Positions 1-8,503 of a stretch of DNA of 52,750 bases are shown piece after piece. Where the stretch lies: contig CAYMBP010000008.1 in assembly GCA_964388745.1 (NCBI GenBank), forward strand, positions 1 through 52,750, in the 5' to 3' direction. The stretch's first letter is position 1. Each line of letters opens with the position of its first letter. Both the position numbers and the translations under genes were made by a program. Source of the DNA: CAYMBP01 sp964388745. GTDB taxonomy: Bacteria; Babelota; Babeliae; Babelales; RVW-14. Under the pieces are notes generated by a model that saw only the letters and a list, made by a program, of their open reading frames with translations, searched no databases and had not been told where the DNA came from.

Positions 1-3
1 TTA

Positions 4-948
4 TTGAAGAAAATACCTCTTTACTTATTTGATATCAACTATGGCCACATGATCCAGAGAAAATTTGAAGAGGACTCATTTTTCTTTGTTGATCTTTTTA
101 ACACTGCTCCTTATAAAATCTACGTAAAAGAAGAGACTGATAAAAAATTTTTCAAAAAAATTGGCATACTCAAACCTGAAATTTTGCATGGGGACCTAGA
201 TGCTTTTGGGGTTATAGAAAGAAAAGAGATGTATTGCCAACAATGCTCGGTAAGCGAGAAGATTCTTAAAAAAATGTTCCCTCACCCCCTTATTTTTCTT
301 AATATTATAGAACCAGGAGATATTGATGTTTATCTTAGAGTCTACTCTCAGCTTAGAGAGCTTTTTCCAGATTTAAAAATTATTTTTGCCCGCAGTCGGG
401 CTGATTTATGGATGGAGCTATTAAAACAAAAAATAGACGCTACAGAGTGGCGATATAGAAGTGTTGACGATGAATACAGAGACTTTGTAAAACTAGATGG
501 AAAAATGTTTATTCGCATTAAAGACTTATATGACTCATCAGACATACTCTTAACAACTGATCCAAAAATGTTTTTTCCACTACATGCAATTTCCTCAATT
601 TACTTAGTTGAAGGCATTTTTTCAAATGTTAAAACTATGAACTTTATGGAAGCAGCCGCATGGAAAAGTGCAATCATGATTGGTCGTTTTGATGATGAAG
701 ATGATTACAATGACTTTGATCAGCAAATAAAAAATAGAAATGATATTGATCAAGTAATCTTAAAAGAGATATCAATGACCCATTTTGGCGGAGAAGCAGA
801 TGCTGTTGACAAAATTGCACTACTGCTTGAAAATCAACAACTTTATGATTCTCTTGTCCTACACTCTTATTACGGCCTTAAAAGAGTCTCCTTGACAACC
901 ACAAAGGAAATTAATGTCTTTTTGGACGACCTAAAAAAAGTCTTATAG
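4..948 (+). CDS. Kdo-transferase-like (GT30/KdtA-type) glycosyltransferase, C-terminal part
   Basis: The frame is open to the left edge of the window, so the TTG at 4 is probably not the true start and the gene is likely cut by the window boundary. The order of segments resembles the C-terminal half of 3-deoxy-D-manno-octulosonate transferase (KdtA/WaaA): a short 'HGDLDAFG' segment where KdtA has its TGNLKFD motif, a strand ending 'PLIFLNI' followed by a helix and 'FPDLKIIFARS' (KdtA: PDLLLILVPRHP), then 'IKDLYDSSDILL' and 'MNFMEAAAWKSAIMIG' (KdtA: GGHNPLEPAxxGxPVLxGP). If correct it would attach Kdo to lipid A at the inner membrane. The motifs are degenerate and the usual GGS/GGHN glycines are missing, so it may be a divergent or non-Kdo GT-B enzyme. 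It is convergent with the next gene. Confidence 0.45.
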   Translation: MKKIPLYLFDINYGHMIQRKFEEDSFFFVDLFNTAPYKIYVKEETDKKFFKKIGILKPEILHGDLDAFGVIERKEMYCQQCSVSEKILKKMFPHPLIFLNIIEPGDIDVYLRVYSQLRELFPDLKIIFARSRADLWMELLKQKIDATEWRYRSVDDEYRDFVKLDGKMFIRIKDLYDSSDILLTTDPKMFFPLHAISSIYLVEGIFSNVKTMNFMEAAAWKSAIMIGRFDDEDDYNDFDQQIKNRNDIDQVILKEISMTHFGGEADAVDKIALLLENQQLYDSLVLHSYYGLKRVSLTTTKEINVFLDDLKKVL

Positions 949-973
949 CTCAAAAATCTTACAGAGCAAAACC

Positions 974-1004
974 TGATCATTGAGAATAATATTCTCAATG
1001 ATCA
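974..1004. terminator. Perfect 15-bp palindrome between convergent genes
   Basis: TGATCATTGAGAATA (974-988) is followed by one base and its exact reverse complement (990-1004). It sits in the 60-bp gap between the plus-strand gene ending at 948 and the minus-strand gene ending at 1009, the usual place for a shared bidirectional terminator. Neither side has a strong T-run, so intrinsic termination is plausible but not certain. Confidence 0.5.
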
Positions 1005-1008
1005 TCAA

Positions 1009-2220
1009 TTAAGAACTAGGAAATTGAGCAATTAACCCTTTTTCAAAGGCAAGCGCTTTTGTCTTGCCTTTAATAATTGCTTTTCTTAGATATTCTCTTT
1101 TTGCCCTGATTCCAGCATCTTGCTCATCAAGCTCAATGAAGAAAATTTCACCACTGTCAAATGTTACCTCTAAATGATCATAAAATGCTTTTGGAAGTGC
1201 ACCTCCAAACACATCAAGAAAATAAATAAAGCGATAAGTTAAAGACCACAACAAGCTATCAAGATCATCCATATCATCAATAACCCCCTTAGCCCCAAGA
1301 GAAATAATGCAGTCTGCCATACCTATAAATGAATTGGTTATGCCTTCGTGAGACTTAACGTTCCAAAGAGTTCGATCAACAATCGTTTGAACAAGAGAAA
1401 TAATTTGACCCTGAAGCCTTTTTTGAAAATAGCGTTGATTATCAAATGCTAAATAACTTTGTATTATTGACTCTCTTGCTTGATTAGCAAGCTCTTGAGA
1501 GAGAAGTGAAATAAATGCCTCTGGATCTTTGTTAAATTGATTTAGGCTAGAAGTAAACCTTGTTAATAAAAGATGCTCAAACGATGCTTGTAATTCCTCT
1601 TCTGCGTAAGATACTCCTTGAGAAGGCGTTAAGTGCTTCTTAATAAGAATTGGAATTTTACGAGCAAGTTGTTGCAAAATTGTATCATCAATTATTTCAC
1701 ACTCTTTCAGCTTAAGGTTAAAGAGGCGTAACATTGTGTATACATCTACAGATGAAAGAGATAGTTCCCAACTTAATTCAAGAAAATCACATATGCCTGT
1801 ACCATCTTGTGACAAGACATTCATATATTCAGGATTATTATATGTCTCATGTATATATTGCTTAAATGCAAGGTGATCAGTAATTGAAGCATACCTCGTT
1901 GCAAACTGAGCAAGGCCTTGTTCTTTTTTAGATCGAATACACTCTTTTACCATGTAGTTGCGAAGAGTTTTTGATGAAAAAACAGCATTGCTTTTGCTTT
2001 TAAATTGCTTACTCAATATAGCGTCAATATCAAGAATGCGTGCTTCTTGACCCTGTGGAACCGAAGAACTGCTTGCTGAACCAATATACTTTTTTGAAAG
2101 CATTTTTTTATGTTGAACATTGCTGTTTTCTATTTTTTTTTTCTTTTGCGCCATAAGCAACGTTGGAATATTGCTTATCAATACTAAAAACAAAAATAAA
2201 GCTTTGCAACAAGAAGACAT
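1009..2220 (-). CDS. Secreted protein of unknown function, tandem paralogue A
   Basis: 403 residues beginning with a signal peptide (hydrophobic stretch ALFLFLVLISNIPTLLMAQ). ATG at 2220 has a good ribosome binding site, AAAGGG, at proper spacing. No known domain was recognised. The mature protein is mostly helical and shares collinear blocks with the next gene: LRNY near residue 87, 'YNNPEY' near 127, 'LRLFNLKLKECEIIDDT', 'DDMDDLDSLLWSLTYRF' and 'FIELDEQDAGIRAKRE' near the C-terminus. These shared blocks show that the two genes come from a tandem duplication. Both are probably exported to the periplasm or beyond. The function is unknown; the conserved acidic DDxDDLDSLLWSL block is the best candidate for a functional site. 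Confidence 0.75.
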   Translation of the reverse strand: MSSCCKALFLFLVLISNIPTLLMAQKKKKIENSNVQHKKMLSKKYIGSASSSSVPQGQEARILDIDAILSKQFKSKSNAVFSSKTLRNYMVKECIRSKKEQGLAQFATRYASITDHLAFKQYIHETYNNPEYMNVLSQDGTGICDFLELSWELSLSSVDVYTMLRLFNLKLKECEIIDDTILQQLARKIPILIKKHLTPSQGVSYAEEELQASFEHLLLTRFTSSLNQFNKDPEAFISLLSQELANQARESIIQSYLAFDNQRYFQKRLQGQIISLVQTIVDRTLWNVKSHEGITNSFIGMADCIISLGAKGVIDDMDDLDSLLWSLTYRFIYFLDVFGGALPKAFYDHLEVTFDSGEIFFIELDEQDAGIRAKREYLRKAIIKGKTKALAFEKGLIAQFPSS

Positions 2221-2301
2221 GTCATACCCTTTATAAATTGAGTGACATCAAAAAGTACATACTCAGATGTCTGTACATCCTAACAAAGCAAAGGGATGAC
2301 T

Positions 2302-3543
2302 TCAAGAGTTTGTATTGTGAACAGCTTTCTCTCTTCCTGTTTTTATGTACTCAAGCAAAATCTCTTTTTTTGATTTAATCCCCATATCTTGCTCATCAAA
2401 CTCAAGAAATTTTATCTCTTCATCAAGAACTTTTTTTTCTAAATCTTCAAAAAAGCTTGCAGGAAGGTACTTTCCAAAAGCATCAATAAAATAACAAAAC
2501 CTCAAAGTTAAAGACCAGAGCAAGCTGTCAAGATCATCAGCATCGTCAATAATCCCCTTACTACCAAGCCGAATAATCTCATTTGATAGAGTTTCAAATG
2601 AAGTAAGAATTGTCTGAGGAAAATTACAATTCCAATACAATTTATCAAGAATTGTGTTAAAAAATATTACAATCATTGACCTTAGTTTATTTTGTTGCTG
2701 CTCCTTTGTTTCATCTTCTGGAGACTTCTCTGGAGCCTTTGCTAGCTCCACAAGTGATGCCAGAGAAAAGGAGAGATCATCAATAAAACTAGCTGACTCA
2801 TTTTGCAACATCTCTGGCTCTGAGGTAAATTTAGTTAAAAGCAAGCTTGCAATATTTTTTTTAGTTGCAACAAAGGCAGCCTCTTTTCTTTTTTTCTTTT
2901 TAAAATGATGCTTAACCATCCCAGGAAACCGAGGAAAAAGTTGATGAGCGACCGTATCATCAATAAGACCTGCCTGCTTAAGCTTATGATTAAACAGCCT
3001 TAGAACAATATAAATATCTTCGCATGAGAGAGCAAACTCATTACTTATGTCTAAAAACTCAAGAATATAGGTTGCATTTTGAGAAAGGATTTGTGCATAC
3101 TGTGGATCATTATATACCTCTGTTAGATATTTTTTAAAAAATGACCGATGAAGAATTGATGATCGAGTCTCTATAGACCGCCTTGTATCTTTTAAGTCAC
3201 CTAATTGTGCAGCATATTGAATAACATAGTTACGAAGGGTTTTTTTTGCAAAGTCATTTGCTGATACCCCATCAAGCTCTCCTTCTAAAATTTCTGAAAT
3301 ACCAATGACGGCTGTATGCTCAAGACTTTCTGCATCAATTCTTAATATTTTTTTATTAAGATTTCGCTCATTATTATCTGATTGGCCTATTCTTGAATTG
3401 ATAAGAGCTTTTTTTGATATCTCTATATGGTCTGCTCGCTTTTTGGGAAATACAACTTCACTTTCTGCCCGAAAGCTTTGAGTTTGAAAAAAAATAAAGG
3501 ATACAGCAATAAAAGCATAGTTGATTTTTATTTTTATTTTCAC
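2302..3543 (-). CDS. Secreted protein of unknown function, tandem paralogue B
   Basis: 413 residues if started at the GTG at 3543, which lies five bases after an AGAGG ribosome binding site; a GTG two codons upstream overlaps that site and is less likely. The N-terminus (KIKIKINYAFIAVSFIFFQTQSFRA) is a signal peptide. It is collinear with the downstream gene at 1009-2220: KTLRNYV, 'YNDPQYAQILSQ', 'LRLFNHKLKQAGLIDDT', 'DDADDLDSLLWSLTLRF', 'FLEFDEQDMGIKSKKE'. The copies differ mainly in the N-terminal third and in a charged KKKKRKEA insertion here. The two genes are 81 bp apart and probably cotranscribed. No recognised domain, so no function is assigned. Confidence 0.75.
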   Translation of the reverse strand: MKIKIKINYAFIAVSFIFFQTQSFRAESEVVFPKKRADHIEISKKALINSRIGQSDNNERNLNKKILRIDAESLEHTAVIGISEILEGELDGVSANDFAKKTLRNYVIQYAAQLGDLKDTRRSIETRSSILHRSFFKKYLTEVYNDPQYAQILSQNATYILEFLDISNEFALSCEDIYIVLRLFNHKLKQAGLIDDTVAHQLFPRFPGMVKHHFKKKKRKEAAFVATKKNIASLLLTKFTSEPEMLQNESASFIDDLSFSLASLVELAKAPEKSPEDETKEQQQNKLRSMIVIFFNTILDKLYWNCNFPQTILTSFETLSNEIIRLGSKGIIDDADDLDSLLWSLTLRFCYFIDAFGKYLPASFFEDLEKKVLDEEIKFLEFDEQDMGIKSKKEILLEYIKTGREKAVHNTNS

Positions 3544-3651
3544 GAGCACCTCTTTTTGTTAAACTCCTTACTAACGTGACATGAAAAAATCATAACAAAA
3601 TAGAAAACAAGTATCAACGAATCAAATAACTTTTAGTTGAAGGGCTATTAA

Positions 3652-4866
3652 ATGCCTCTTTATCATTATGATGCATTGACAAAAGAAGGAGCGAAGAAAA
3701 AGGGAATCCTTGATGCATCGTCCATTGATTCGGCCAAAGAAATACTTAAAAAGCAAGGCTTTTTACCTGTTAGTATAAAAGAGCCTTCTGCGACAAAAGA
3801 GCAATCATTTTTTGCTTTTTTAACCAATAAAAAAGTTGATCAAAAAACGTTGATTGTTTTTACTAAACAGTTTTCTGTTTTGCTGCGCTCGGGGGTTCCT
3901 TTACTTCAGTCGCTGGAATTAATAACAGAACAATTTGAAGGGACTTTTCATCGCATTTTAGTTGACATTAAAGATGGAGTCAAATCTGGAAAAGGCCTTG
4001 CTCAAATGCTTGTACAATATCCACGAGTTTTTTCTCAAGTATATATTCAACTAGTTAAAGCTGGAGAAGCAACAGGCAAGCTTGATTTAATTTTAGAGAG
4101 ACTTACCAGTCATTTAGAAAAAACTTCTTTAACCCAAGAACGTATCAAAAAAGCAATGTCTTATCCCATTATGATGCTCTCTCTTGCTGGTTGCGTTGTT
4201 GCAGGAATGTTAGCATTTCTTGTTCCAAAGCTTAAAGACATGTTTACCAAGTTTGGCAAAGAGCTGCCAGGCCCAACACAATTGTTAGTTGACATGTCAG
4301 ACCTATTTACTTCACATTTTTTAGCTATTACAGTTTTTCTTGCAAGCTCAATTATTTTAATAAAATATTGGGCCGCAACGGAGCGTGGTGCATATCATAT
4401 AGACTCATTATTACTCAAATTTAAGCCAACGGCCTATTTTTCTCGAACAAAAGCTGTTGTCCAATTCAGCAAAACACTTGGCATGTTGCTTGAAAGCGGC
4501 GTTAATTTAGCAGAAGCACTTGATATTGTAACCAATATTGTTGAAAATAAAGTCTTAACTAAGCAGCTTGCTAATGCGCGTGATCAAATTATTCGAGAAG
4601 GCAAAATTGCAAAATATCTAACTCAAACAGGCATGTTTCCCAAAATCGCCAGCTATATGATTAGCACTGGGGAGGAATCTGGTAAACTTGCTGAAATGTT
4701 ATTAACTGTTGGCGATGACTATGATCATGAACTTACAGAGCTTACAGATGGATTAACGTCTAAAATAACACCACTTATGACTGTTGTCATGGGACTTATT
4801 ATCGGATTTATGGTAGTATCTATTTTCTTGCCAATTGTCGGCATGAGTGATATGGCAGGCCTATAA
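3652..4866 (+). CDS. gspF: Type II secretion system inner-membrane protein GspF
   Basis: 404 residues, the normal length for GspF/PilC. The N-terminus 'MPLYHYDALTKEGAKKKG' and 'SAKEILKKQGFLPVSI' is typical of GspF. Two repeated T2SSF cytoplasmic domains follow (about residues 65-190 and 265-390) with the signature 'FTKQFSVLLRSGVPLLQSLE' and its echo 'FSKTLGMLLESGVNLAEALD', each followed by transmembrane helices. It anchors the pseudopilus assembly platform in the inner membrane. It opens a plus-strand operon with gspG-K; the ribosome binding site GAAGGG precedes ATG 3652. The ATPase gspE and secretin gspD are not adjacent, so they must lie elsewhere or be replaced. Confidence 0.93.
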   Translation: MPLYHYDALTKEGAKKKGILDASSIDSAKEILKKQGFLPVSIKEPSATKEQSFFAFLTNKKVDQKTLIVFTKQFSVLLRSGVPLLQSLELITEQFEGTFHRILVDIKDGVKSGKGLAQMLVQYPRVFSQVYIQLVKAGEATGKLDLILERLTSHLEKTSLTQERIKKAMSYPIMMLSLAGCVVAGMLAFLVPKLKDMFTKFGKELPGPTQLLVDMSDLFTSHFLAITVFLASSIILIKYWAATERGAYHIDSLLLKFKPTAYFSRTKAVVQFSKTLGMLLESGVNLAEALDIVTNIVENKVLTKQLANARDQIIREGKIAKYLTQTGMFPKIASYMISTGEESGKLAEMLLTVGDDYDHELTELTDGLTSKITPLMTVVMGLIIGFMVVSIFLPIVGMSDMAGL

Positions 4867-4878
4867 AGAAAGGTTTTT

Positions 4879-5328
4879 ATGAATTGTGCTTACAAAAAGC
4901 GTAGTCATTTGCGCGAAGCATTTTCTTTAATTGAAATAATGGTTGTTGTCGCTATTATTGGTTTTTTAATTGCCCTTGTTGGACCTCGAGCAATGAAAAT
5001 GCTTGGTAAGGCAGAAATAACTGCAACAAAAGCAACTCTTTCTAAGCTTAAAGATGCTTTAGTTGAATACCAAACAGATATTGGACATATTCCAAAACGT
5101 GATGAAGGAGGGCTTAAAGCACTTCTTGAAAAACCTAATAAAGAATCTAGCGCAAAAAAATGGAAGGGTCCTTACATAGAAGAAGAAGACCTTGAGGACA
5201 AATGGGGCAATGAAATCATTTATAACTCTCCTCCAGAGGTGCATCGAGATAAGTTCAAACGCTTTGAAATTATTTCTCAGGGGCCAGAAGATTTTGAAGA
5301 AAGTGAAGACATTCACGTTGGAGCCTAA
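4879..5328 (+). CDS. gspG: Major pseudopilin GspG
   Basis: 149 residues. A class III leader ends at A|FSLIEIMVVVAIIG, with the +5 glutamate. The hydrophobic helix is followed by the GspG globular domain: 'ALVEYQTDIGHIPKRDEGGLKALLEKP' and 'KKWKGPYIEEEDLEDKWGNEIIY' are hallmark GspG segments that bind calcium and stack in the pseudopilus. The residue before the predicted prepilin peptidase cut is Ala rather than the usual Gly. Starts 12 bases after gspF with AAAGG upstream. The exported substrate set is not visible here. Confidence 0.93.
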   Translation: MNCAYKKRSHLREAFSLIEIMVVVAIIGFLIALVGPRAMKMLGKAEITATKATLSKLKDALVEYQTDIGHIPKRDEGGLKALLEKPNKESSAKKWKGPYIEEEDLEDKWGNEIIYNSPPEVHRDKFKRFEIISQGPEDFEESEDIHVGA

Positions 5329-5331
5329 TGC

Positions 5332-5892
5332 GTGATTAAGCATAAGGCATTCTCTTTAATTGAAATAATGGTTGTTGTCGCTATTATTGGTATGATAATA
5401 GCGACAACCGTTCCCCGCATATTAAAAAGACCATCACAAGCCGAATGGCCTGTGGTCGTTGATATGATTAATGACCTTGTTACTCTTGCCCGTCAAGAAG
5501 CAATGACTTTTCAAGTGGCGCATCGTGTTACGTTTGCCATTAAGGGAGAAGATCAGGTTATTCGCGTTGAAGGCGAAAGTACAGACCCTGAAAATCCTTC
5601 ACGCAAGATTTATAGACCTATTACTTCCTTATATATGAAAACAGACTATTTGCTCCCAGATGCAATCAGAATACGAGGAGTTTTTTGGGGTAAAGAAGAA
5701 CAACTTGAACAAAATAAAGGTGAGGCATATTGCTATGTTATGCCTAACGGCCTTGTACAATCTGTTCTTGTCCACCTTGTTCGATTTGATGAATTTGAAG
5801 AAGAAGAAGATGGATTAACCTTGCAAATGAGCACGTTTTATGGACAATTTTCCTTCAGAGAAGGCCTAAAAAAACCTGGTGCTTCCTTATGA
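5332..5892 (+). CDS. gspH: Minor pseudopilin GspH
   Basis: 186 residues, GTG start at 5332, three bases after the gspG stop. The leader MIKHKA|FSLIEIMVVVAIIG again has Ala at -1 and Glu at +5. After the helix the sequence 'VVDMINDLVTLARQEAMTFQVAHRVTF' matches the GspH region that runs along the pilus helix. The C-terminus is beta-rich and acidic (EFEEEEDG). GspH is a minor pseudopilin that joins the tip complex or shaft. The DNA coding the N-terminal helix is identical to that of gspG over 39 bases (5353-5391 versus 4924-4962). Confidence 0.85.
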   Translation: MIKHKAFSLIEIMVVVAIIGMIIATTVPRILKRPSQAEWPVVVDMINDLVTLARQEAMTFQVAHRVTFAIKGEDQVIRVEGESTDPENPSRKIYRPITSLYMKTDYLLPDAIRIRGVFWGKEEQLEQNKGEAYCYVMPNGLVQSVLVHLVRFDEFEEEEDGLTLQMSTFYGQFSFREGLKKPGASL

Positions 5893-6308
5893 AACATAGA
5901 AAGCAAAATCATACTGGATTTAGCTTAATTGAAGTTCTTGTTGCTCTTTTTATTTTAGCATTTATTGCAACAATGGTCTCTCAAATTCAATTTACCTCTT
6001 TATTTAGACTTGCTTTACATCATGAGCGATTAAAAGTTGCATTACGCATGAAAAAAGAGCTTGTTAAAAATGCCTTGCTTCATCTTAAAGAGAGTAAATT
6101 AGAAACAATTGATGATGAAAACAAAGGGCTCAAAATACATTTTTTTACTAGCAAACTAGGAGAAAAATCATCGCTTGTAGAAATAAGTAAATCACTTAAA
6201 AAAATAACGGCCCAAGCGTCATGGGAAGTGCTTAATCAAAAAGAAGAGATGAATGCAGCTATTATATGTTATGATCCTGAGCAAGATGATGAAGAGAAAA
6301 AAGCCTAA
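5889..6308 (+). CDS. gspI: Minor pseudopilin GspI
   Basis: 139 residues; ATG overlaps the gspH stop in an ATGA arrangement (5889-5892), a sign of translational coupling. The leader MKHRKQNHTG|FSLIEVLVALFILAF has the canonical Gly at -1 and Glu at +5. 'SLIEVLVALFIL' is the characteristic GspI N-terminus. GspI nucleates the GspI-J-K tip complex. The C-terminal half is lysine- and glutamate-rich. Confidence 0.85.
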   Translation: MKHRKQNHTGFSLIEVLVALFILAFIATMVSQIQFTSLFRLALHHERLKVALRMKKELVKNALLHLKESKLETIDDENKGLKIHFFTSKLGEKSSLVEISKSLKKITAQASWEVLNQKEEMNAAIICYDPEQDDEEKKA

Positions 6309-7344
6309 TCACGCATTTGCAAAAATGCAAGCATTTACCCTTGTTGAGGTAATGGTTGCATTTGTAATTTCTATTTTTATAATGGCTATGATCATGAGAA
6401 GCTATCATGGTATTACCTCATCACTCAATAGAGTCAGAGAGCGCATTACAATCGTAAACCGAGCATCACTTCTTTTACACCAACTTGAAAAAGATCTTTC
6501 TTCGCTCTTTATTCCTTTTTTGCATAAAAAAATTGAACCCGAATCAAAAGATATTCAAAACAAAAATACAAAAGAAGAAGGTCCCTCATTAAAAGAGAGT
6601 GAAAAAGATGAAAATAAAAGTGAAAAAAGAAAACAAAAAGAAGAAGATGAACGCCGTCGAAATGCATTAATTTTTTCTACCTATGAAGATGAAGATCAAA
6701 AAGTTGATGGAGAACGTTGGAAGTTATTTAAAAGCTTAACAGCCATAACAACACAGCCGCTTGTTGTCTATGGCCAACGAGATGTTCGCCTTGTTCGCAT
6801 TATGTATAAGCTTGAGCCTGACAAGCAAAATTCAACAACTGAGAAAAAAGCATACACCTTAATCAGAAAGCAGACTGTTGATCTTGAAAATTATAAAATG
6901 AAACCTCATGATGAAACTGGATTGCCATCAACAGACAAACAACAAAATAATTCAATCAAAGAAGAAATTGTCGCCAGTGGAATTAAAGAGATGTTTATTC
7001 AAATAACAACTGAAAAAAAAGAACAAGAGCCTAAAGGTAAACATAAAAAGAGAGAACAAAAAGAACGAGAACTTATTTCCCTTTTTGAATGGGGTGATAC
7101 GGCTGAGTATGGAGGAAATGTTCCGATTATGTTGCTTGCAAGAGTCAGCTTTTGGAATGATGCCCAAACAGATGATATTATTTTTGAAAATGCCTTTCCA
7201 GTTTACTCTTATCCAACAGAAAACTATATCCCCGTTACTGACAAAAAAGAAGAGCCCAAGCAAGATGAAGATAATGAAAAACAAATAAACAATGATGAAA
7301 AAAAAGATCAACCTCAACCAAAGGTGAGAGATGAAACATCATAA
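6286..7344 (+). CDS. gspJ: Minor pseudopilin GspJ with charged insertions
   Basis: Start chosen at the ATG at 6286 (an ATG follows at 6289), which puts the leader MMKRKKPNHAFAKMQA|FTLVEVMVAFVISIF at normal length; the frame is open to 6253 but that start gives an odd extra N-terminus. Overlaps the end of gspI by 23 bases. About 352 residues, clearly longer than usual GspJ (about 200). The excess is a very charged Lys/Glu/Asp segment (roughly residues 85-130) and a charged tail of about 40 residues. 'IKEMFIQI' and 'PIMLLARVSFWND' are consistent with the GspJ beta core. Ala at -1 of the cleavage site. Partner of GspI and GspK in the tip complex. Confidence 0.82.
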   Translation: MMKRKKPNHAFAKMQAFTLVEVMVAFVISIFIMAMIMRSYHGITSSLNRVRERITIVNRASLLLHQLEKDLSSLFIPFLHKKIEPESKDIQNKNTKEEGPSLKESEKDENKSEKRKQKEEDERRRNALIFSTYEDEDQKVDGERWKLFKSLTAITTQPLVVYGQRDVRLVRIMYKLEPDKQNSTTEKKAYTLIRKQTVDLENYKMKPHDETGLPSTDKQQNNSIKEEIVASGIKEMFIQITTEKKEQEPKGKHKKREQKERELISLFEWGDTAEYGGNVPIMLLARVSFWNDAQTDDIIFENAFPVYSYPTENYIPVTDKKEEPKQDEDNEKQINNDEKKDQPQPKVRDETS

Positions 7345-8485
7345 AGCGGGATCTATTCTAATTTTTTCTCTCATGATTTTGTCGCTTGTTGCTGTAGTAT
7401 CTGAACGACTCATACGGTCACGCCTTATTGGATCTTCTTTTGCCCAAATGATGATGAAAAAAGAACTTGCAACACTTCTTGCCATGAGTGGACTTAATAT
7501 TGCTCAAGCACTTGTTGAAATTGACAAAAAACCAAAAAAAGACATTGCCAAAATGTCACTCAAGGAAAAAGAGAAGGAAAAACAAGAATCTTGGGAGCAG
7601 AATTATTTAAAAAAAATACTACCTTACTTAAATCGCTGGCGAAACTTTGAGCTTACTGAAGAACAAGATGGCATTGATGGAGAAATTAAACTTTGCATTG
7701 TTGCTGAGCACGGAAAAATTAATATTAATGAAGCCTTTGATTTTAAAAAAGGAAGCTTCAAAAAAGAATATGAATTTCTTCTTAAAGGTCTTGAAATTAA
7801 AGGAAAAATGCCAGCAGGACAACTATTTACAAAAATAGGGGATTACTTAAAAAAACGCAAGCGTAAACTTGATGATATTACTGAATTAAGCAGTGTTGAT
7901 GGTCTAGAAAAGCTCGGTATGTTTTATGAACCTCCTATTATTCCTATTGGTGAAAAGGAAAAAAGCAAAAGTAATGTTGATATTAAACTTGCTGATATTT
8001 TTACAACCTGGTCCTCAGGAGAGCTAATAAATCCATTTTTTTTATCAGATGGACTTTGCTCTCTTTTGATGATCCGTCGACCACAACACGATGATCCTCA
8101 AACAATGAAGGAAGCCTTTGATTCAGTTATTAACTCATGGAAAACCAAAGAAGAAGATCCATGGAAATTGCTAGAGCCAATATATAACGAAAAGCCTAAA
8201 CTTCTTAAAGAAATTAATCGGTTATTTTCAAAACAATTTGGGACTCCGGTTTATTCTGTGGTATCTTGTGGGAAGATTGGTGATGTAGAACAACGGGTCA
8301 TTGCCTTTCTTGTCAAAGAGATACAAAAAAAGAAAAATGACCAAGATGTTCATGAAACTAATAAAAATGAGAAAGTAGCATCAAAGCAAAAAGAGCAGGG
8401 CAATGATGACCCTCAAACAAGCGGGAAAAAAGAACATAAATCATCCATTGAATCTTTCAAGGTTGTTAAGATCTATTGGTTGTAA
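7331..8485 (+). CDS. gspK: Minor pseudopilin GspK
   Basis: 384 residues, overlapping gspJ by 14 bases. The leader MKHHKAG|SILIFSLMILSLVAVV lacks the +5 Glu, as is normal for GspK. The downstream sequence contains 'AEHGKININEAFD' (GspK: D..GklNLNt) and 'ITELSSVDGL', the helix-hairpin-like segment found in the GspK alpha domain. It caps the pseudopilus tip. The C-terminal about 60 residues are a charged, probably disordered tail (KNDQDVHETNKNEK). Last of the pseudopilin genes; the MCE gene follows after 18 bases. Confidence 0.85.
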   Translation: MKHHKAGSILIFSLMILSLVAVVSERLIRSRLIGSSFAQMMMKKELATLLAMSGLNIAQALVEIDKKPKKDIAKMSLKEKEKEKQESWEQNYLKKILPYLNRWRNFELTEEQDGIDGEIKLCIVAEHGKININEAFDFKKGSFKKEYEFLLKGLEIKGKMPAGQLFTKIGDYLKKRKRKLDDITELSSVDGLEKLGMFYEPPIIPIGEKEKSKSNVDIKLADIFTTWSSGELINPFFLSDGLCSLLMIRRPQHDDPQTMKEAFDSVINSWKTKEEDPWKLLEPIYNEKPKLLKEINRLFSKQFGTPVYSVVSCGKIGDVEQRVIAFLVKEIQKKKNDQDVHETNKNEKVASKQKEQGNDDPQTSGKKEHKSSIESFKVVKIYWL

Positions 8486-8503
8486 ATAAAGGTTGGTATT
8501 TCA

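Noticed and set aside
6952..7317. Minus-strand Phe-rich ORF opposite gspJ
   Set aside because: It mirrors the Lys/Glu-rich codons of gspJ; typical shadow of a charged region.
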